Source: Anticarsia gemmatalis (taxonomy: Eukaryota > Arthropoda > Insecta > Lepidoptera > Erebidae). From it: 64,000 nucleotides of DNA. A program made the translations under genes and the position numbers. This document shows, piece after piece, positions 26,701 to 41,529 of this stretch. The stretch spans positions 6,138,001 to 6,202,000 of the forward strand of contig NC_134753.1 in NCBI RefSeq assembly GCF_050436995.1, written 5' to 3'. Position 1 is the first letter of the stretch. Every line of letters begins with the position of its first letter. Below the pieces are notes generated by a model. The model had not been told where the DNA came from and ran no database searches. It was given only the letters and a program-made list of their open reading frames with translations.

Positions 26701-29700
26701 TACGTGAGTTGCGTTCTGTTTTGATAAAAAATGTCTTTGAAATTACCGCTGACATCAACTTAGTGTAAGCAACTAATAAAAAAAACTAAAAATTAACACA
26801 CACGGCGCACACTATCAAAAGTGTAAAAAGTAGCTGATACGGCATCGTTATATTGTGGCTTCAAGTGTAACGCCACCTCATAGATTTTAACCCTTCCAAG
26901 TTTGTGTAGGACAAGGTTTTTATTTTTGTTATTTATAACACTCAGAAGAATTATTACTTCTGAATCGTTTAAGTCCTTGCTCAGTGCTTGTAATCCCGCA
27001 AGCCGAGATTAAAATGCTCGTCCAACGCTAATTAAAAGGGTAACTTTTTTACTTAAGTAAATGATTAATCGAACAGTTGTGTTCATACTGTTTTAAAACA
27101 GTCGTTATTAATTGTTCTTTTTACTTCATAAAGTATATTTTATAGACTTAATAACTAATAAAATTGATTTATATTTGCATGTAGAAGATACTGTTTTTGT
27201 GTGAGATCGTTATTACAACTCCGAAGTAACAAGTACACATACAGTAGTCATTACTTATATATGTGTGGAGAAATATAATTGTGTTAATATAATTACTGTT
27301 GAAAAATACTTATTTGACATGCTAGGAAAAATACATAAGTTAATTGCAAATACTGATACGACTACTGATTATTCTTACGAATAGTAGAGATATCAATTTA
27401 ACTCGAGGATTTGAAAAATATTACAATAAATTGTAATTAATTCTTCTCTACACCTACATTTCAACGTGCACTGTGATAAGATCCTTACAATTTTGCATTA
27501 TCCATTGAACTGTCGGCTTTTGACAAGAGAATTTAAATATTAGTTTTTTTGCTAGGCAATTATTCTTTACTCGAACATAGTAGTATCGTAAAACACCTGT
27601 CGTTAAAGGGTTAGTGACATTTGTATAGCGTAAACAAGTCGTCTTGTCAACGAGTACTTCTATAATAACCATACATCCGATAGATATTTACAGTGACCTA
27701 TTAAACCAACTACTCTAAAGGTAAAACTTCATCAATAAAGCCTTGAATGAAAATTGCTCCTTCATCATAGGTATTATCTTGTTAAAGTTAAAGTTAACTG
27801 TTGCCGACCACTTACGTACAATAGTGTGACATCATTTTATAGAGCATAAAATGTCACTGATGCGAAAGGTAAAATATACAAACAAATTAATGTAGTCACA
27901 GCCAACAGTAGCCATCATCAACAAAAATGATCAAAGTTTTTGTGTTGTCATCAAGTAATTTTACGCAAGAAAGCGTTGCAAAGCTCACCTAAGTAATTGC
28001 AATTGTTTAACTAATCACTAAATTAATTATGATAATTATCAGGCCGCAGTGGCAATAATTCCGCACGGGCGCGCCACTATCGCCTTGAGTTATGAACGCC
28101 CTTTACCGCAAACTCATCCATTTTGCCCCACTGTGCTCATAGTGGGACCTAATTGGGTCTATAAAAACTCGAAACGCATCGCTGCACGTAGAATATATTC
28201 GCAATACAGAAGTTCAACTAGTGTACGGATATCGGTTTAATACTAAACGCAACCATTTGTCTTTCTAAAATTCAATTTTATAACCGTGGTATTCATTATA
28301 TTTTGATAGCGACCGCTGATAAATAGCAGCTGAACTTGATTAGTAACGACAGACCCTATCGGAAATAGCAAACTGTCCAATGTGAATCTTATCGTAAATA
28401 TTAATATAATATTGTTTATATTACGAACACAAGACGTCAACTAAGTCAGAATAAAAGGCAACAGGAGCGATTAGCCCGAGGCACCGACTGCGTGGTCACG
28501 ATTTATTGTGTACACTAAAACAAAATTAATTTTGCACTCACAAACTTTAAATTAAACAATCTACTGCTACATTCTGCCGTTCTAAATGGTTCAAATTAGT
28601 TTGGCAAGTGTTGTGCGAAGCGCACTGGTATCGTGGCTGGCTCGAAGCTCAACACAGTAAAGTCTGAGCTGTTTAAGGAAGATACTTGTCTAGCCTCGGA
28701 ACCAGTTCTATCTGAAATGATTGGCAACGAAGCCTAGCTTACTATTCGGAATAAACAACGTGTACCAATGAACAAACAAGGATAACCATTCGATTTCGAA
28801 TGTCACATCTAAGTTACCGAATAAAAATAAAATGTGAAATTAATGAAAATATGCTGTATCACAGAAAAAGAGTTGGGCAAACTATAAAAAGTCTAAGAAA
28901 AACTTGTAGTTGCCATTTCTATTAATACCTCGGCTACTAGTCACAGTCTAGTTTTTTAGCGTGAAATTTCAAAGATCATTGTGATTTTTTTGTTTGAAAA
29001 CCGACAGCTGTATTTTGCTTGTTACACTTAAGTATCTAAACTGTAACAATGTATGAAGAGAAGGCAAATTTCGAACCGTCACACACAGGCTGATAGTGTA
29101 AACGGCTACCATAAAAGAGAATTACGTTGTTAGAACAACTGGCAACAATTTTTCTTTAAACTTAGTTTGTTGTAACACGCAAACTACGTCAGTACACAAG
29201 AAATAACTTATACTAACAACCCTGTGCTGTAGACAATTATATTATTATTGCTGCTACATACGTATAAAGGTAAAGAAACAACTATTATTCTGCGGAAATT
29301 GATATAAGTTCAATAAATAATCAGTATATAAATCGTGGGTGCTATTTGTTCAAGCGTACAGTTATGTGACAGGTTGCACTTTCACGTCGCAAATCTTTAA
29401 ATCAATAAGCACGGAGGCGAATGTTGATCGCTGTCTAAGCCCATTACTCTAAACGCCAAGATATAGTGTGTTATCTGATTAATAACGCAGCATTATTAAT
29501 TAATTAAAGACGCATATTGATGTAGATACACATTTAATATTTGCGTTCTGTAAAACTATTATCTACATCTCTCCGCTCAGGTACACTTCCAGCAAGTAGC
29601 AGCAAATATAGATCGTATAAGTAGTAATTAAATTGCTACTGCTTACTTGATTAAGTTTCTTGGTCGAAGGGGTGACTCCTTGATCAAAAGGGTACCTGGG

Positions 29701-32700
29701 CTCTCTGTCAGAATAAAAATGAAAAAATAAATCATTTTGTTACCTCTCCCAATTAGTAAACAAATCTAAGTCGTAAATTTTTGGATATGCTAAAAAGCTC
29801 AAGAAAAGTTTAAACCACAAATGAATGAATTTTATGAATATTTCACAAAATAAAGCTTCTTAACAAAACTAATATGACGTCGACAGCAAAAATATACACA
29901 CAACGTCAGTTCGTGAAACGTACAAATTGTTGGAAATTGGTCTATTCGTTCAGAGCGGTGATTCCCAACGCCAGTCGTGCTTCCGGACTGCATACATCAT
30001 TCGGACAATATCATTAAGACATCAAAATGCCGCTGGGGAAGGAAACACACCTTATTATGTGTAGTTCAGGAAATCCTACTGTGTTATTTTAGTAAAAGGC
30101 TTTTATAATAATGTTTTGTTTGCTGTGTTTGTACTGACTGAACCACGTTTGCATACGATTTCACTAAACATTTTAATCACTTAATAACTTCTGTGTTTGA
30201 AAACATTTCTATATTTTTTGTTATATTTTCTTCAACACACGAGATAAGTATAACATAACCATAAATAACCCACTACCTACTATTATTACATTAGTCATGA
30301 AGTTATTGTGTATATTGGATAGAACGGTCAATTAACACTGATTTTTAATTGGTACACACGCGAAACTGACGAGCCATGCGATCCAATCAACGCGCCGTAT
30401 CGCTATCCAACAAATACATATCCTCTACAAATATCAATATCGAAACTGAGATTCAGTATGGAGAAAGGAACTTGAAAGTCTAAAAAGTGATTAAGTTAGC
30501 CGAGCTTGAACATGTACATATCAACACTTTTAAACCCGAAAATAATTAAAAACAAACAAACATAAGACATAACTTTTCGCCGCCGCATATTTCTGAACTC
30601 AAGGTGTTAAGGCGTATATAGGTGATTTAAAATTCTAGTCATTCAGGCAAAGCAAACTAAGGAACTTATCATGCAACTTATCTATAGCAATCATCTAGTT
30701 AAACTTAATTTTCTACACGCTGATACTTGTAAGTAAATGAATTTAGAACTAATTGCTCCAGCTTGTCCAACGCGATGACAGTGTGTAGTCAATTACAGTC
30801 CAATTGACACGAAGACTAGACGTTCGGTTACGAAAGTGTACAATAATTAGAACTGTTGGCGAATGAAAAAATACCTGAGAATTCTGATTGCCAGATAGTC
30901 GCGGCGATTGTCTTGGATTGCATATTGAAAAAACATGCAACAGAGATAAGGAGTTACACGGTTGAGCGACTTAAAGGCATCGCGGGTGAACACTAGCTAA
31001 TTGCATTTCCTACCTAGTTACTACACTAGTGCATAACGAGTTCACTTATTCAGCTCGTTACATTTTTGATAGTTTGAAATATTGCTTCTCGATTGCAATG
31101 TTTATTTATGGATTTTTATACTATGTCGGACTAAGTTTGACGATTTATAGGCAGTTGAGCAACCGTCCATGCGGATTATGTTGCCGTTTTACCCAATAGT
31201 GACTGTCGTTTATCGGTCATTTCTAAGGTAATCCGACAGTATTACAACCTTTATTACTAATCAGAATAGTTTTGAAGTGTTTTTAAGTCTGTGAATTACC
31301 ACATTTTTGGTACAAATCTTTAAATAAGTATTTAAAATAAATTTAATGTTTTTATTTGTGATCACATAACAGAATATCCTGGGTATAATGAGAATTTCCT
31401 AATAAGTACAATTTCAACCACCTGTAAGCTATGGAAGAAAACAAATAAGGATACAAATAATGTTATCTCATATAACATCTGACAGAAAGATGAGAGCACA
31501 GGCAGATAAGTCATTGAACCACACACCAGTACAATCACGATGTAAAGCGCATTCACGGTAGACAACCTGACTCCCCCACATTATCATATCGACTTACGGA
31601 AGTTGAATTACCGTATCAAACTATTTCTTGTGCAAACAGCTTAGTTGCCGCATCCAAACACCCTTGTCACACTCGCCAGACATACTCCGCGACAAGAACA
31701 AAAAGGCCTGTTTCCGTACTTACATCAAGAGAGAGAGGTACGAGAAAATGTAAGGAATTAGAAAGAGACAAACGTACATGTTGCAGTGAACGGATACGAT
31801 CATCTCAAAACTGCAGCTTAGTATCCCCATGTATTGTTAGTAATCGTGCTTGCTTTACAAAGGTTCTAACTGAATTTCATTGTGTAACATTTATCTGTGG
31901 AATCATGAATGGAGACATTTGTCTTGTTGTGGAGTTATTTAGTTACATTGTAATTAGATAAGTAAAGTAACCATTACACGGTATTTAAATTGTAATGGTT
32001 TGATTCAAGTTGTTTGTTTCAACTTAATAAACTTTTGTTAAAGTTTGTTGATGTTATTCATCTGCTTATAGAGAGTAGATGTACACATATTATCTCAGCG
32101 GCCATCTTGTAACCTTTAGAAGATTTTATAGGTAACTTAACAATTACAATACAAAACATACTCATCAAAAAAATCATAAATTCAAGGTAGGTAAAATCTA
32201 ATAAAAGAGTTCACAAGATTTGAACAAAAATTACAACTCGAGTAAAATACATAGAGTTATAAATTGGTCAGATTAGCTCGGCACAAAATTAATGATACAA
32301 TATAGAGCATAGCGCGGCGTCTTTGTTTCGATAAACAACGATTACTGAAACAGTGGGTGTATTCATAAATTTTTCCCTATAGCTGATAAGGCTCTCTACA
32401 CACGGATTAGGCCACCGGGATAGCAGGATGTATTAGTAATCTTGTTTGCTCAGAACTATGGTGTGTACACCTCATTACAAGTCTTGTAATTTTAAAAGAG
32501 GACAAGAACGTATGTAATACTCTTTTTGTTTGTATTGTAACTCCTTCACGTCCGCGTAAGCCTGGTGTTATGAAGAGTAAAAAGTATGGTAAATTACAAA
32601 GATTATAAGGTATTAGTTACGAGTAGATATAATGAGTCTTTATTTTTCAGTTTGAGGAACTTGGCAGGAAATTAAATATCTTGGTTGATGGTATTTTTTT

Positions 32701-33871
32701 ATTTATTTTTCCTTACCATTAGTGCTGATCCTGCGATAACTTTTAGGCATCGATAGAGTTACATTAGACCAGAAACTTTTGAGTGATATTATCTAATACC
32801 CCTTGTATAATATTATGTGAAGATAAGAACCTGTTATTGCTCTAATGCGTAATATTTTTATTTGCCATATATAAACAAAGAATAAAACAAACATAACTGA
32901 AAACTTTCCTTACTGCATAAACATTTATTATTCTTTTGTAATAGAATTGTTATATCAAAAGCATTGCACGTAGGTATGTAAATGGGATCGGAGTTCCGAC
33001 ACACTTGAGGTACCTCCAGTGGCTCCACTTCACCCGCAGCGGGCGCGATAATACGTCTCAACATGTACGTCTAAGCTAGTTACACTTCCCGCAAATCTAT
33101 GAGGTAAACATGTTTACAGCCACTCGACGATCAATCGCTAGAATCGCATAATACAGTCATATGTGTGCGATATACAAAACTATTCAGTGGACAATAGAGA
33201 TATCTGATTCGCAACAATGCATATGTATAGGAATTTTAATTGGAAATATGAGAAGCGAATGCTGCGTTCGCGTTGTTTTGATTTAGCGCCGTTTCTATCC
33301 TGTCTACGTTAGATTGTTACCAAGATATGCCTCTATTCTTTATGGCCATTGATTTCCATATGTAACGAGCTATAATTAAGTGAAAAAAACAGTGAGAATC
33401 GTATGCACACTTGTTTCCATTTCATATTGCGATTGCGGTAATGACCTGCTGTCGGTCGGTTCGTATTGTTTATTTGCGCCGACAACTGGCGCCAATTCTA
33501 AATACTGATGTTTATTTAATGTTTGCGATATTATTTTCCGATAACTGCTGCATACTTTGTGCAATTATAATGTTGAAACTAGTTTGTGTAATAGAGCATT
33601 CATCCGCTGTAAAGATCAAATAATCCGCTATTTATAGGTAGATTTTAAACAATCGAAAACTAGTTAAATTATAAATAAGCTTGACTTTAGAACAAATAAC
33701 AAGTCTTATATTGGTCAAAAGACATCAAAACCCCGCTTTAAATATAAAGGGGTATAGGCTTGTTTTACAAAAGGAAAAGGGCTGAAGCTAATAATTCATA
33801 AGGAAGACTCGGAATTATTTGTAAATTGCAAATCAGAGAAAAATTCCTTGCAGCAGAAAATTAAAATGAAA
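23706..33871. other. intron 1 DNA, no genes recognised
   Basis: AT-rich sequence throughout. The patch at about 26280-26520 has the mixed composition often seen in conserved insect enhancers, with GGTCCAATTAGTGC and TATCCTCCTGGGGGC. A TATA-like CTATAAAAA on the plus strand at about 28158 follows a GC-richer patch, but no initiator or coding frame follows it. No repeats with clear ends were found. Confidence 0.45.
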
Positions 33872-33875
33872 TTAA

Positions 33876-34544
33876 CCTCTCGAGCGCCCCAACGTCAAAA
33901 TTCAAATATACCGTTAAGCGTCCGGGCCAAAAATGGCGCGCGAAATTGAATTGGCGGTTGGCGTTTAAGCGCCGATTCCGTCATATTTTAATACTAACAC
34001 CCTAGTCATACCTTATATATTTGAAATCTACATTAAATTTGCTATAGATTAAAAAAATAAACCACAAATAATATTTGATAGTGGTAGTACAATAGTCGGT
34101 TTAATCTAAATATTTTGTGCTTTAGGCATGTGTTTGAAGAAAGTCTAAAAAATATTTTTAGGCAAAAAAAATAATATGACGAAAGGTCTTATCGTGTAGT
34201 TAATGAATAATGACATTAAAATCCAACTGTAAAATATACTCAAATCTTTAAAATTAGTTAAAAAAAGGATTTACAATATTGGTGATAAAGGAACATGTCG
34301 TTGGGTCAGATGTTGTTTAAGGTGCTCTCTGGCCTATATCAACCACTTATTCAAGTGTGTGCATTAGATCGTCGTCTCGTTTCATCAGCTTCAATGTCAA
34401 ATATGTTTGAAAGGGATAAACATAGTTTTAGCATTTCTTTTTTACGTTTTTTAAATGCAAGATCGTTTTGCCGTGACACGGTGGCGGGGCGCTTGACGGG
34501 GGTAGAACATTCAACCGTGACACGGTGGCCGGGCGCTTGAGAGG
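33876..34544. mobile_element. 669-bp TTAA-flanked piggyBac-like MITE
   Basis: TTAA occurs directly on both sides (33872-33875 and 34545-34548). The ends are inverted repeats: left CCTCTCGAGCGCCC, right (reverse complement) CCTCTCAAGCGCCC. TTAA duplication is the hallmark of piggyBac-type transposition. Next to the right end is a 26-bp direct repeat (34471-34496 and 34515-34540) with the palindromic core CCGTGACACGG. No intact transposase is present. The overlapping frames at 34295-34611 are not recognisable as transposase. Confidence 0.75.
34471..34540. repeat. 26-bp subterminal direct repeat, two copies
   Basis: CCGTGACACGGTGGC followed by one variable base and GGGCGCTTGA occurs at 34471-34496 and again at 34515-34540, 44 bp apart, one mismatch in all. 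The second copy runs into the terminal inverted repeat of the surrounding MITE. Such subterminal copies usually bind transposase. Confidence 0.85.
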
Positions 34545-34548
34545 TTAA

Positions 34549-37500
34549 CAACGAGTCAATTACGGCCCCAGAACAAAATAAGGTATGTCTGTTATAAAAA
34601 ATGGGAGCCAAGGGTTGGCGAATTTCTTTCCGGTTCTGTACATTTGTTTAATTAATCACATTCTTACGAATGGGCCCCTCGCCGGTCCGAATGGCCGAAT
34701 ATTTGGAGTTGTTTTGCTTCAAAAGTACCTACTTAATAAAAAGCATTCATTGTAAATTGATTTGGACGTATTTTGACAAGCTCTACATTTATTGGCCACA
34801 AGGGAAAAACAACGTTGAATAACTTTTTTTATTATTTTATATGATTATGTTTCTGCAGTCATATTTCTATGCTTGCGTGTTGAGTAAGTTCTGCATCTAA
34901 TGTTATTAAAACTTGATAAAAAATATACATAACGTTAACCAATTAAATGTATTTTTATAAATATAGTATAGGTATAATGGTAACATTAAAACCTTTATTA
35001 TAGAAGGGGTCGTATTACAAGTCACTTCGCAACAATCTCGCTTATAATTACGTTAGCCTGACAACAACAGGGGCTCTTTTTTGGAACACAAAATGCATAG
35101 AATAGCAAACAGACAATATTTTTTACGAATACAACACAGAATGGAATCAAAAACCATATTTACAGTATGAATCAGTCAGAGTGTTTTCAGAAATTGGTCA
35201 CACAAAAAAACTGATTCATAAAATTCGTACTGATTAATGTAAGGTACACTTACAATACAAGATAACTAAGGATGTAAAGATAAATCTTATCATAGCATTG
35301 CTGAAGAACTTAATTTCCCGGAAGAATTCACAGTAATTAATAGTAGGGTAATGGATAGCAGCGAATTTACTAAGAAGGAAAAAAATATTCTTTGTAGAAC
35401 TAACACCTAGTCGACAGACAACACAATGTTAACAGCGCTCTGATACTTGAACCCACATTTATTTCTTGTCAGGGTAATTCTATCTTTACTAAGGAAAATC
35501 TACGAAAGGGCAACCTTTCCTTGATACTTCACGTACAATTATATTATTTCCACAAACGCTTAAAGTTACGCAAATCGCAATTTAGACGTGTCCAATCGAT
35601 TTGCAACTCCATCGCACAGTGTTAAAAACACGCACGCAAACAGGAAAAAAAATAATAAAAAGTGCAAAATCATATCGCTGTTACATCTCGAATGGTTCTT
35701 TTTTATTTCAATTTTCGAGGGTTCGCTAAACGTTTGTAGCGAACTCTATTATTCGGTTCCCGTTGTGACGTAAGCACATTCAGCACTCAACAGCCGTTTG
35801 TTATTAAATGTAATAATGTATATCATAACGTATTCATATCTAGGATCTCAATGAATATGCCAATTCCATTATTTTGCGTTACGGGAGATTAATACTTTGT
35901 ATTTTTTACCATCTGTGTGTTTGTACAGCGAGTCAAATGGTTTCATCTGTTCGTGATTTTTATTCATTGACACACGAAACGATTTTGTTATATCATGCAA
36001 TATTTGTTAAAATGTTCATTGGGTGGAAAGAAAAATAATAAATGTGTTGTTAAATCAGGTTAAGTTCTTTTCGTAGATTAAACTATCTGATTAGGTATAC
36101 CTTAAATTCCTATAAAGTCACGCAGAGTATCATAATAGCATTCATGTAATGTGAGCAATATAAAATATAATAAATCTACTAACAAAAACGATTTATAACG
36201 TTTCTTACCATCGTATTACGTCAGTTTCTATTTACCACAAAATGTTTCATTTGCATAATAGCTTTTTTTCCCGCCATTACTATTTACGTTAATATTCTGA
36301 TTCGTTGGAGCGGGGGTCGCACGCACAGAAAACATAAAGACAATTTGTATGTGGCGGCCATTTATGTAAATAAATCTACGATACCGCATTATTACAACGA
36401 TATGTACGTTACGGGTGGGGCCACTATGTTTACCATTTTATTTGGGTGTGGTTTTGTGTATGGAATAATTAAATTAGTTTAATGCTCGCCGGATTTATCC
36501 ACTGTCATCTTGCTTATTATGAGAATACTTTTAATAATGTTGAATGAGCAGACATTTAAAATTTGCATCCCAAACAAAATAAAAGAACAGCAGAACTTAA
36601 TAACAATTTCTGTTCGTTTAATCAACAAAACATCAGAAAGCAATAAGCTCTATTAAGAGTCCGATAGAATTTCTCATTTCATTCGTCTTAAGTCGTCAGA
36701 AACAAAGTGCGGCCGTCGTCGGTGGTGTTATTAACGCGTCTAAATAATTACAGGGCACATCAATCAGAGGGCATATGCAGATAGAGCATTTTGTGCGAGT
36801 CAGCGCGCAGTCGGCCCACTGTGCAACCCTTTCTTTGATATCTGTATGATATTACGAATGAAATTATTAAAACGCGTTCCCAAATGTGTGCAGCTAGGGA
36901 TGGGAATAAATCGATAAAAATCATCTATAAAGTCAGTACCTCACTTATATTTTTATGCACAAAAAAGACAGCTATAAAATATGATTTCATTTATTGCTTT
37001 AGATCTTACCGTTAATATAACGTCAGTTTTATTTTAAAGCTTTTTACAAATGTAAAATGCCGTTATCAAATTAAACGAATGTCAAATGAATGTCTAGCAA
37101 ATGTTAATATTTTAAAAGGATTCTTCTTAACATCACATTAAGACTTCACAGTGGTAAAAGTGAAGACATCGAATATCAATAAAATAATATAATCAATATT
37201 GGTCAGAGGCATGAAGCCTTTGATGTAACGGCTCACCTCGACACACAATGATCGGCACATTTCGTCTAGAACGCCACAAATTGACCGCAATTAAAAGAAC
37301 AATGACTAGTATCAATTCCCCAAACTTAATTTCCTCCGTCGCAAACGAGTAACTAACCGAAAAACGCATTTATAAATAAATTAATACGCTTTGCTTCACT
37401 GGACTGGTTCTATGTGGGTTGTAATTACTAAAATATGATGACGCTATCAGATTTATTGATACCCCGCTTCCAGTAAAAATGGGTAAATTTTGACATGTCT

Positions 37501-38420
37501 CATTTCCATAAATATAAAACGCGAGCCACTGTTTCAGTAGTCTATAAAATATTGAAACATATCAATATGAGATTGCTCATAGAGTTGATTCACATAATGA
37601 CCTAGTATGCCAATAATTTATTGATCTTCTACTTTCTTACTTACATTCAGAAAATTATTTATTTTGATGACCCATTCGTTTTCTTAAAAGATCTATCAAA
37701 ATGTTACAATATGAATTTTCTCTTTCACAACAAAACATTACACAGTTTGTTACGAAACCGATAATCTATTAAAAGTGTGGAAAATAATAATTAGTGTTTT
37801 GGCCGTGACTGGCGGCGCAGACACACTGGGCTATCGGGCACGCGTCAATACTGACTGACATCTTTACCCATCGTCACCACATTACATCAAAATAAAACCT
37901 TTTACCGCTCACCCAACAACGCCAAACAAATTTGAACTCTATACCAATAACGATAGAGTTCACAGACAACATTATAAATGTTTCCTGCAATTGGTTGTCG
38001 GTGTTACTCTGTCTTTGAAAGCAGTCTAATTAAGTTTTTTAGGACTATTGAAATTCATTATTGATTGACAGATGGCGCTAGCGGCAATTTAAAATGGATA
38101 CATCGCTTTGGATGTTATTATTAAACCATTGTTGGGTGTATATGGTTTCAGAGTAAGTCCCTGTTATTGGTTTTGTAATAGTTTTTCATGTTGTGTGGCC
38201 CATAATATTGAAGGTCGAGTTCTCTTTTTCCTATCCTCAAGTCAAACAAAACTTAAGGAAGTGGAGTTACGAAACTTGAACACATTTAGGTACTGAAGCT
38301 AATATACAATATAATATTGAAGATGAGTTGTCATGATTAAAATGAAATTAAAGATAGATTGCAATTACAAACTAAAACGTGTGTGGGTATTTGAAATTAA
38401 GCTTTATAAGAGTCCATTAA
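34549..38420. other. intron 1 DNA, no genes recognised
   Basis: AT-rich with no supported coding frame. The patch at about 36300-36430 is mixed in composition and carries GCGGCCATTTATG (a GCCAT core of the PHO/YY1 type) followed by a forkhead-like GTAAATA. It is a weak candidate for a Polycomb or enhancer element. Confidence 0.4.
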
Positions 38421-38800
38421 ATTGAATGTTAGTAAGTAATTCGCGCAGGCGACTGGCACGCTGGCGCCACGAGGCGTCGGCAGCGTGGTCCGTGCCGCGT
38501 GGAGCCGCGTGGAGCCGCGCCGGCCATCATAAAGAATCCATCAACACGAGCGCAACAACGATCACGAAATCCGCCATCAATCATAAACATCAGAAAGGAT
38601 TAAAATCTACGTTGCACCTTCCGAAGCTCGAGTACCCTTGTTTTTCTCTAACCCGTAAATACTGAGGGGCGTAAGTATGGCCGGGGGGCGGTAAATATTA
38701 TCAAGGGGGACCGGGGGAGTACCTCCGCGCCTGGAGGGGGGCACTATCCCTTATCGCGAACGTTACCCTCGCTGCCGGCGGCCGCTAGACCGCCAAAATG
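38421..38800. promoter_or_regulatory. GC-rich intronic block with four G-runs
   Basis: Two GC-rich stretches (about 38440-38530 and 38670-38790) stand out from AT-rich surroundings. The second holds four plus-strand G-runs of five or six (38683-38688, 38705-38709, 38713-38717, 38736-38741). The loops between them are 16, 3 and 18 nt, so a quadruplex is possible but not of the standard short-loop type. Reading both strands gave no dac exon. An enhancer or alternative promoter is possible. Confidence 0.3.
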
Positions 38801-41529
38801 TGGGCCAAATCGATTTCTCTGCCCCATTTTTGTGCATCTGGACCGCTATCGATTTTAAACTCGTCAAGCAATCGATATTGCAGTGTCAACATTGTTTCTT
38901 TACAAATAATTATTGCATGGCGTGGATTCCACGCAGTGCCTCCATGTGCTAAAAATATAAATAATAACAAGTATTAATTTAAGTCGTAAAACTTGAAACA
39001 AAGTTATTTTAAGTGCGGCGACGATAATTACATTAAATGTGTTGGTCGTCGAAATGAAATAGTTTTATATCGGTTATAAATTACTTTAACCGGAGTGTGA
39101 TGCGCGGGGCGGCTACGCGGCTATGTGACTACGATCACTATCGCGCTACTTTGTTGTACACAAGACTACGGGAACACGTTAAACACACTTAAAATACCTG
39201 CCTAACTATTAATGACACTATTTTCCATGCACAATATTCTTAGAAGAAATTTAATAAGGCAAGATGTAACAATGTGGCAAATCTTTATTGAACAAACAGT
39301 ATCACGGCATTGTATCAAATGAAACTTGGATTACAGAGGGGATCTGAGTTTTATTGCAGATTATGGCACTTGACATTTCGTTGGCGGCATGAAATTGTAC
39401 CAAATCCCTGATAATAACGCCAACACATTGCAGTAAAATACAAGCTGAATTAAAAAATGTCAAGCGGCAAGATCAACTGCTTGTAAAGTTCCATATAAAT
39501 ATTACGTAAGTTTATATAAAATAACTTGCGTTACTATAATCTGAGCTAATCAATCAGAAATCAAAACATAAGAACGGAGTTCAGTGGAAAGATGTTGCAT
39601 GTTTCATTCAACACTTGTTATAGGTAGGCCAGTAAAAGTCGCTGGGCTCATACCTTCGCTACATTGTTAAATTTTATTAAGGCGTGATTTGATTAAAAAT
39701 AAACAACAGGTAGGTTGTAAAATGCAATTTACTATATTTTAACTGGCAACCTCCAACGCATTCGATAGTCTACTAAGTTTTTTATCACTATGCCTTTTAA
39801 ATTGTTGCGAATGTTTTATAAGTTTTATTATAAACCGTATATCAACGTTTAACGAGCCTTTCGGTCTGACTTAAGTAGCCCTTATCTCATTTTGTTTCTT
39901 TGTTATAAACTTACCTACGTGTTTGTACAGACTAAGACTTAGGTGCTCTACCATACACAATTTACACCTTTATTTTATGTCTTCTAATACAATGTTGGCT
40001 TACTACAATTTATTATAGTTGTTATAGAGATATACGGTATAGTACCTAGTTAACATTTATTTTTGAAATAAAAAATATATTTCTTTGAATACAAAGACTT
40101 TTCCGGCCGTTCAACTATAAGATCTACGGGCAGCCGTCGGAAACCAATGTAATAAATAAAGCAATGTACTCTCCGTGATTCCTTCGATCGCGCTTTCAAG
40201 AACAACCAATAATTTGCAAAAAGAACAATTAGGTATATAAGCTAGTAAATTGATATGGTATCATGAGAAAAGCAAGCAAAACCGCGGCGTAGTATCAGTT
40301 TATAATAGATGAAGAGTAATTGTGCGAATGTGTTTCTTGTTGCGCTTCTAGACTAACGCTACCAACTGTCGCTAATGACTTTATTTTGTCACGCCATTGC
40401 AATTTTACAATAATTTATATGAAATTCATTCAATAGGTAATAAATTAATGCAGTATGCCTAAGCATAATTAATCAAAATAAAAACAGTGTTATAACAGTT
40501 AGGTTACATTTACCCACGAAACGGTAAAGTTATTGAAACATACATAATTAAGTTTGTTTTATATATATTGTGACTGAACTCCATTTTACAATATAAGTAT
40601 TGCATTATATAATGACTCTACATACCGTCTTAGTTGTGTTAGGTATATAACAGTTCTTAAGAACATATTTAATTTCCAGTAACATAAATTAAATGATTGA
40701 CTATCTGAAATAAAAGTATTTTTCCGAAATAAACCCAAGTGATAATTATATTCTGAAAAACTCCCTTGAAATCTAAACAATAAATCAAACTATCCACTTC
40801 TAAATTAAACCTAACACTTATTTAAACAGTTCTCAGAAAACGAGCAATAAAAATCACAATATTTTAAACTATAAAGTTAAACAAACATAAATAATAATCA
40901 GTACGATGTTATAATTTAGACGGAGCAATTATCCGTCACGTCTGAGTTTCACAATGGCGCTTGCGGTGCACAAAAACGTCAAACCGTTGCATTTCCGCCA
41001 CCCATTGTCTCAACACTAATCTGCATTGGATTAATAACCATCTATGTAAGGTTGTCAGCACAACCAACCGGATGGTAGCAACCCTAGTTATGTTATAGCA
41101 ACCTTCAGACATTCTAAGATTAAAGAATCTAATCGGTTGATAGTATTTTGGCATAGTTTCACTTTTCTTTTCTTAAAGTTACTGAAATTCTTTTAATATT
41201 TCATTATTACCTTTTTTCTGTTAATTGTATCTTTTCTGACGTTTAGTACTGACTTCTTCAGTCAGTCTTATCAATGGTCTAAAAATGTTTTAGTATTAAA
41301 TTCTTGTAAGTTCTCATTGTGACTCTACATTTAGTACAAGAAAATTACGAGTTACTTATCAGTACAGGTATGTAAATAACCTTTTAATGAGGTTAAATTA
41401 TACACATAAATCAGTCATTTTTATTTTTTAAATAGGCATTTAGTTACATTACTCAAAACTCTTACTATATTCTAAGAAAGCTAATATTTCGAATACATAA
41501 GTTACATTAAATCTTCTAGTTATAAGTGA
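38801..41529. other. intron 1 DNA, nothing recognised
   Basis: AT-rich, with only short open frames without domains (38785-38970, 40586-40780 and 40936-41154, all minus). No mobile element ends were identified. Confidence 0.55.

Noticed and set aside
28150..28240. TATA-like CTATAAAAA on the plus strand followed by a 63-codon frame region
   Set aside because: No initiator motif at the right distance, no conserved protein, and such AT strings are common in this DNA.
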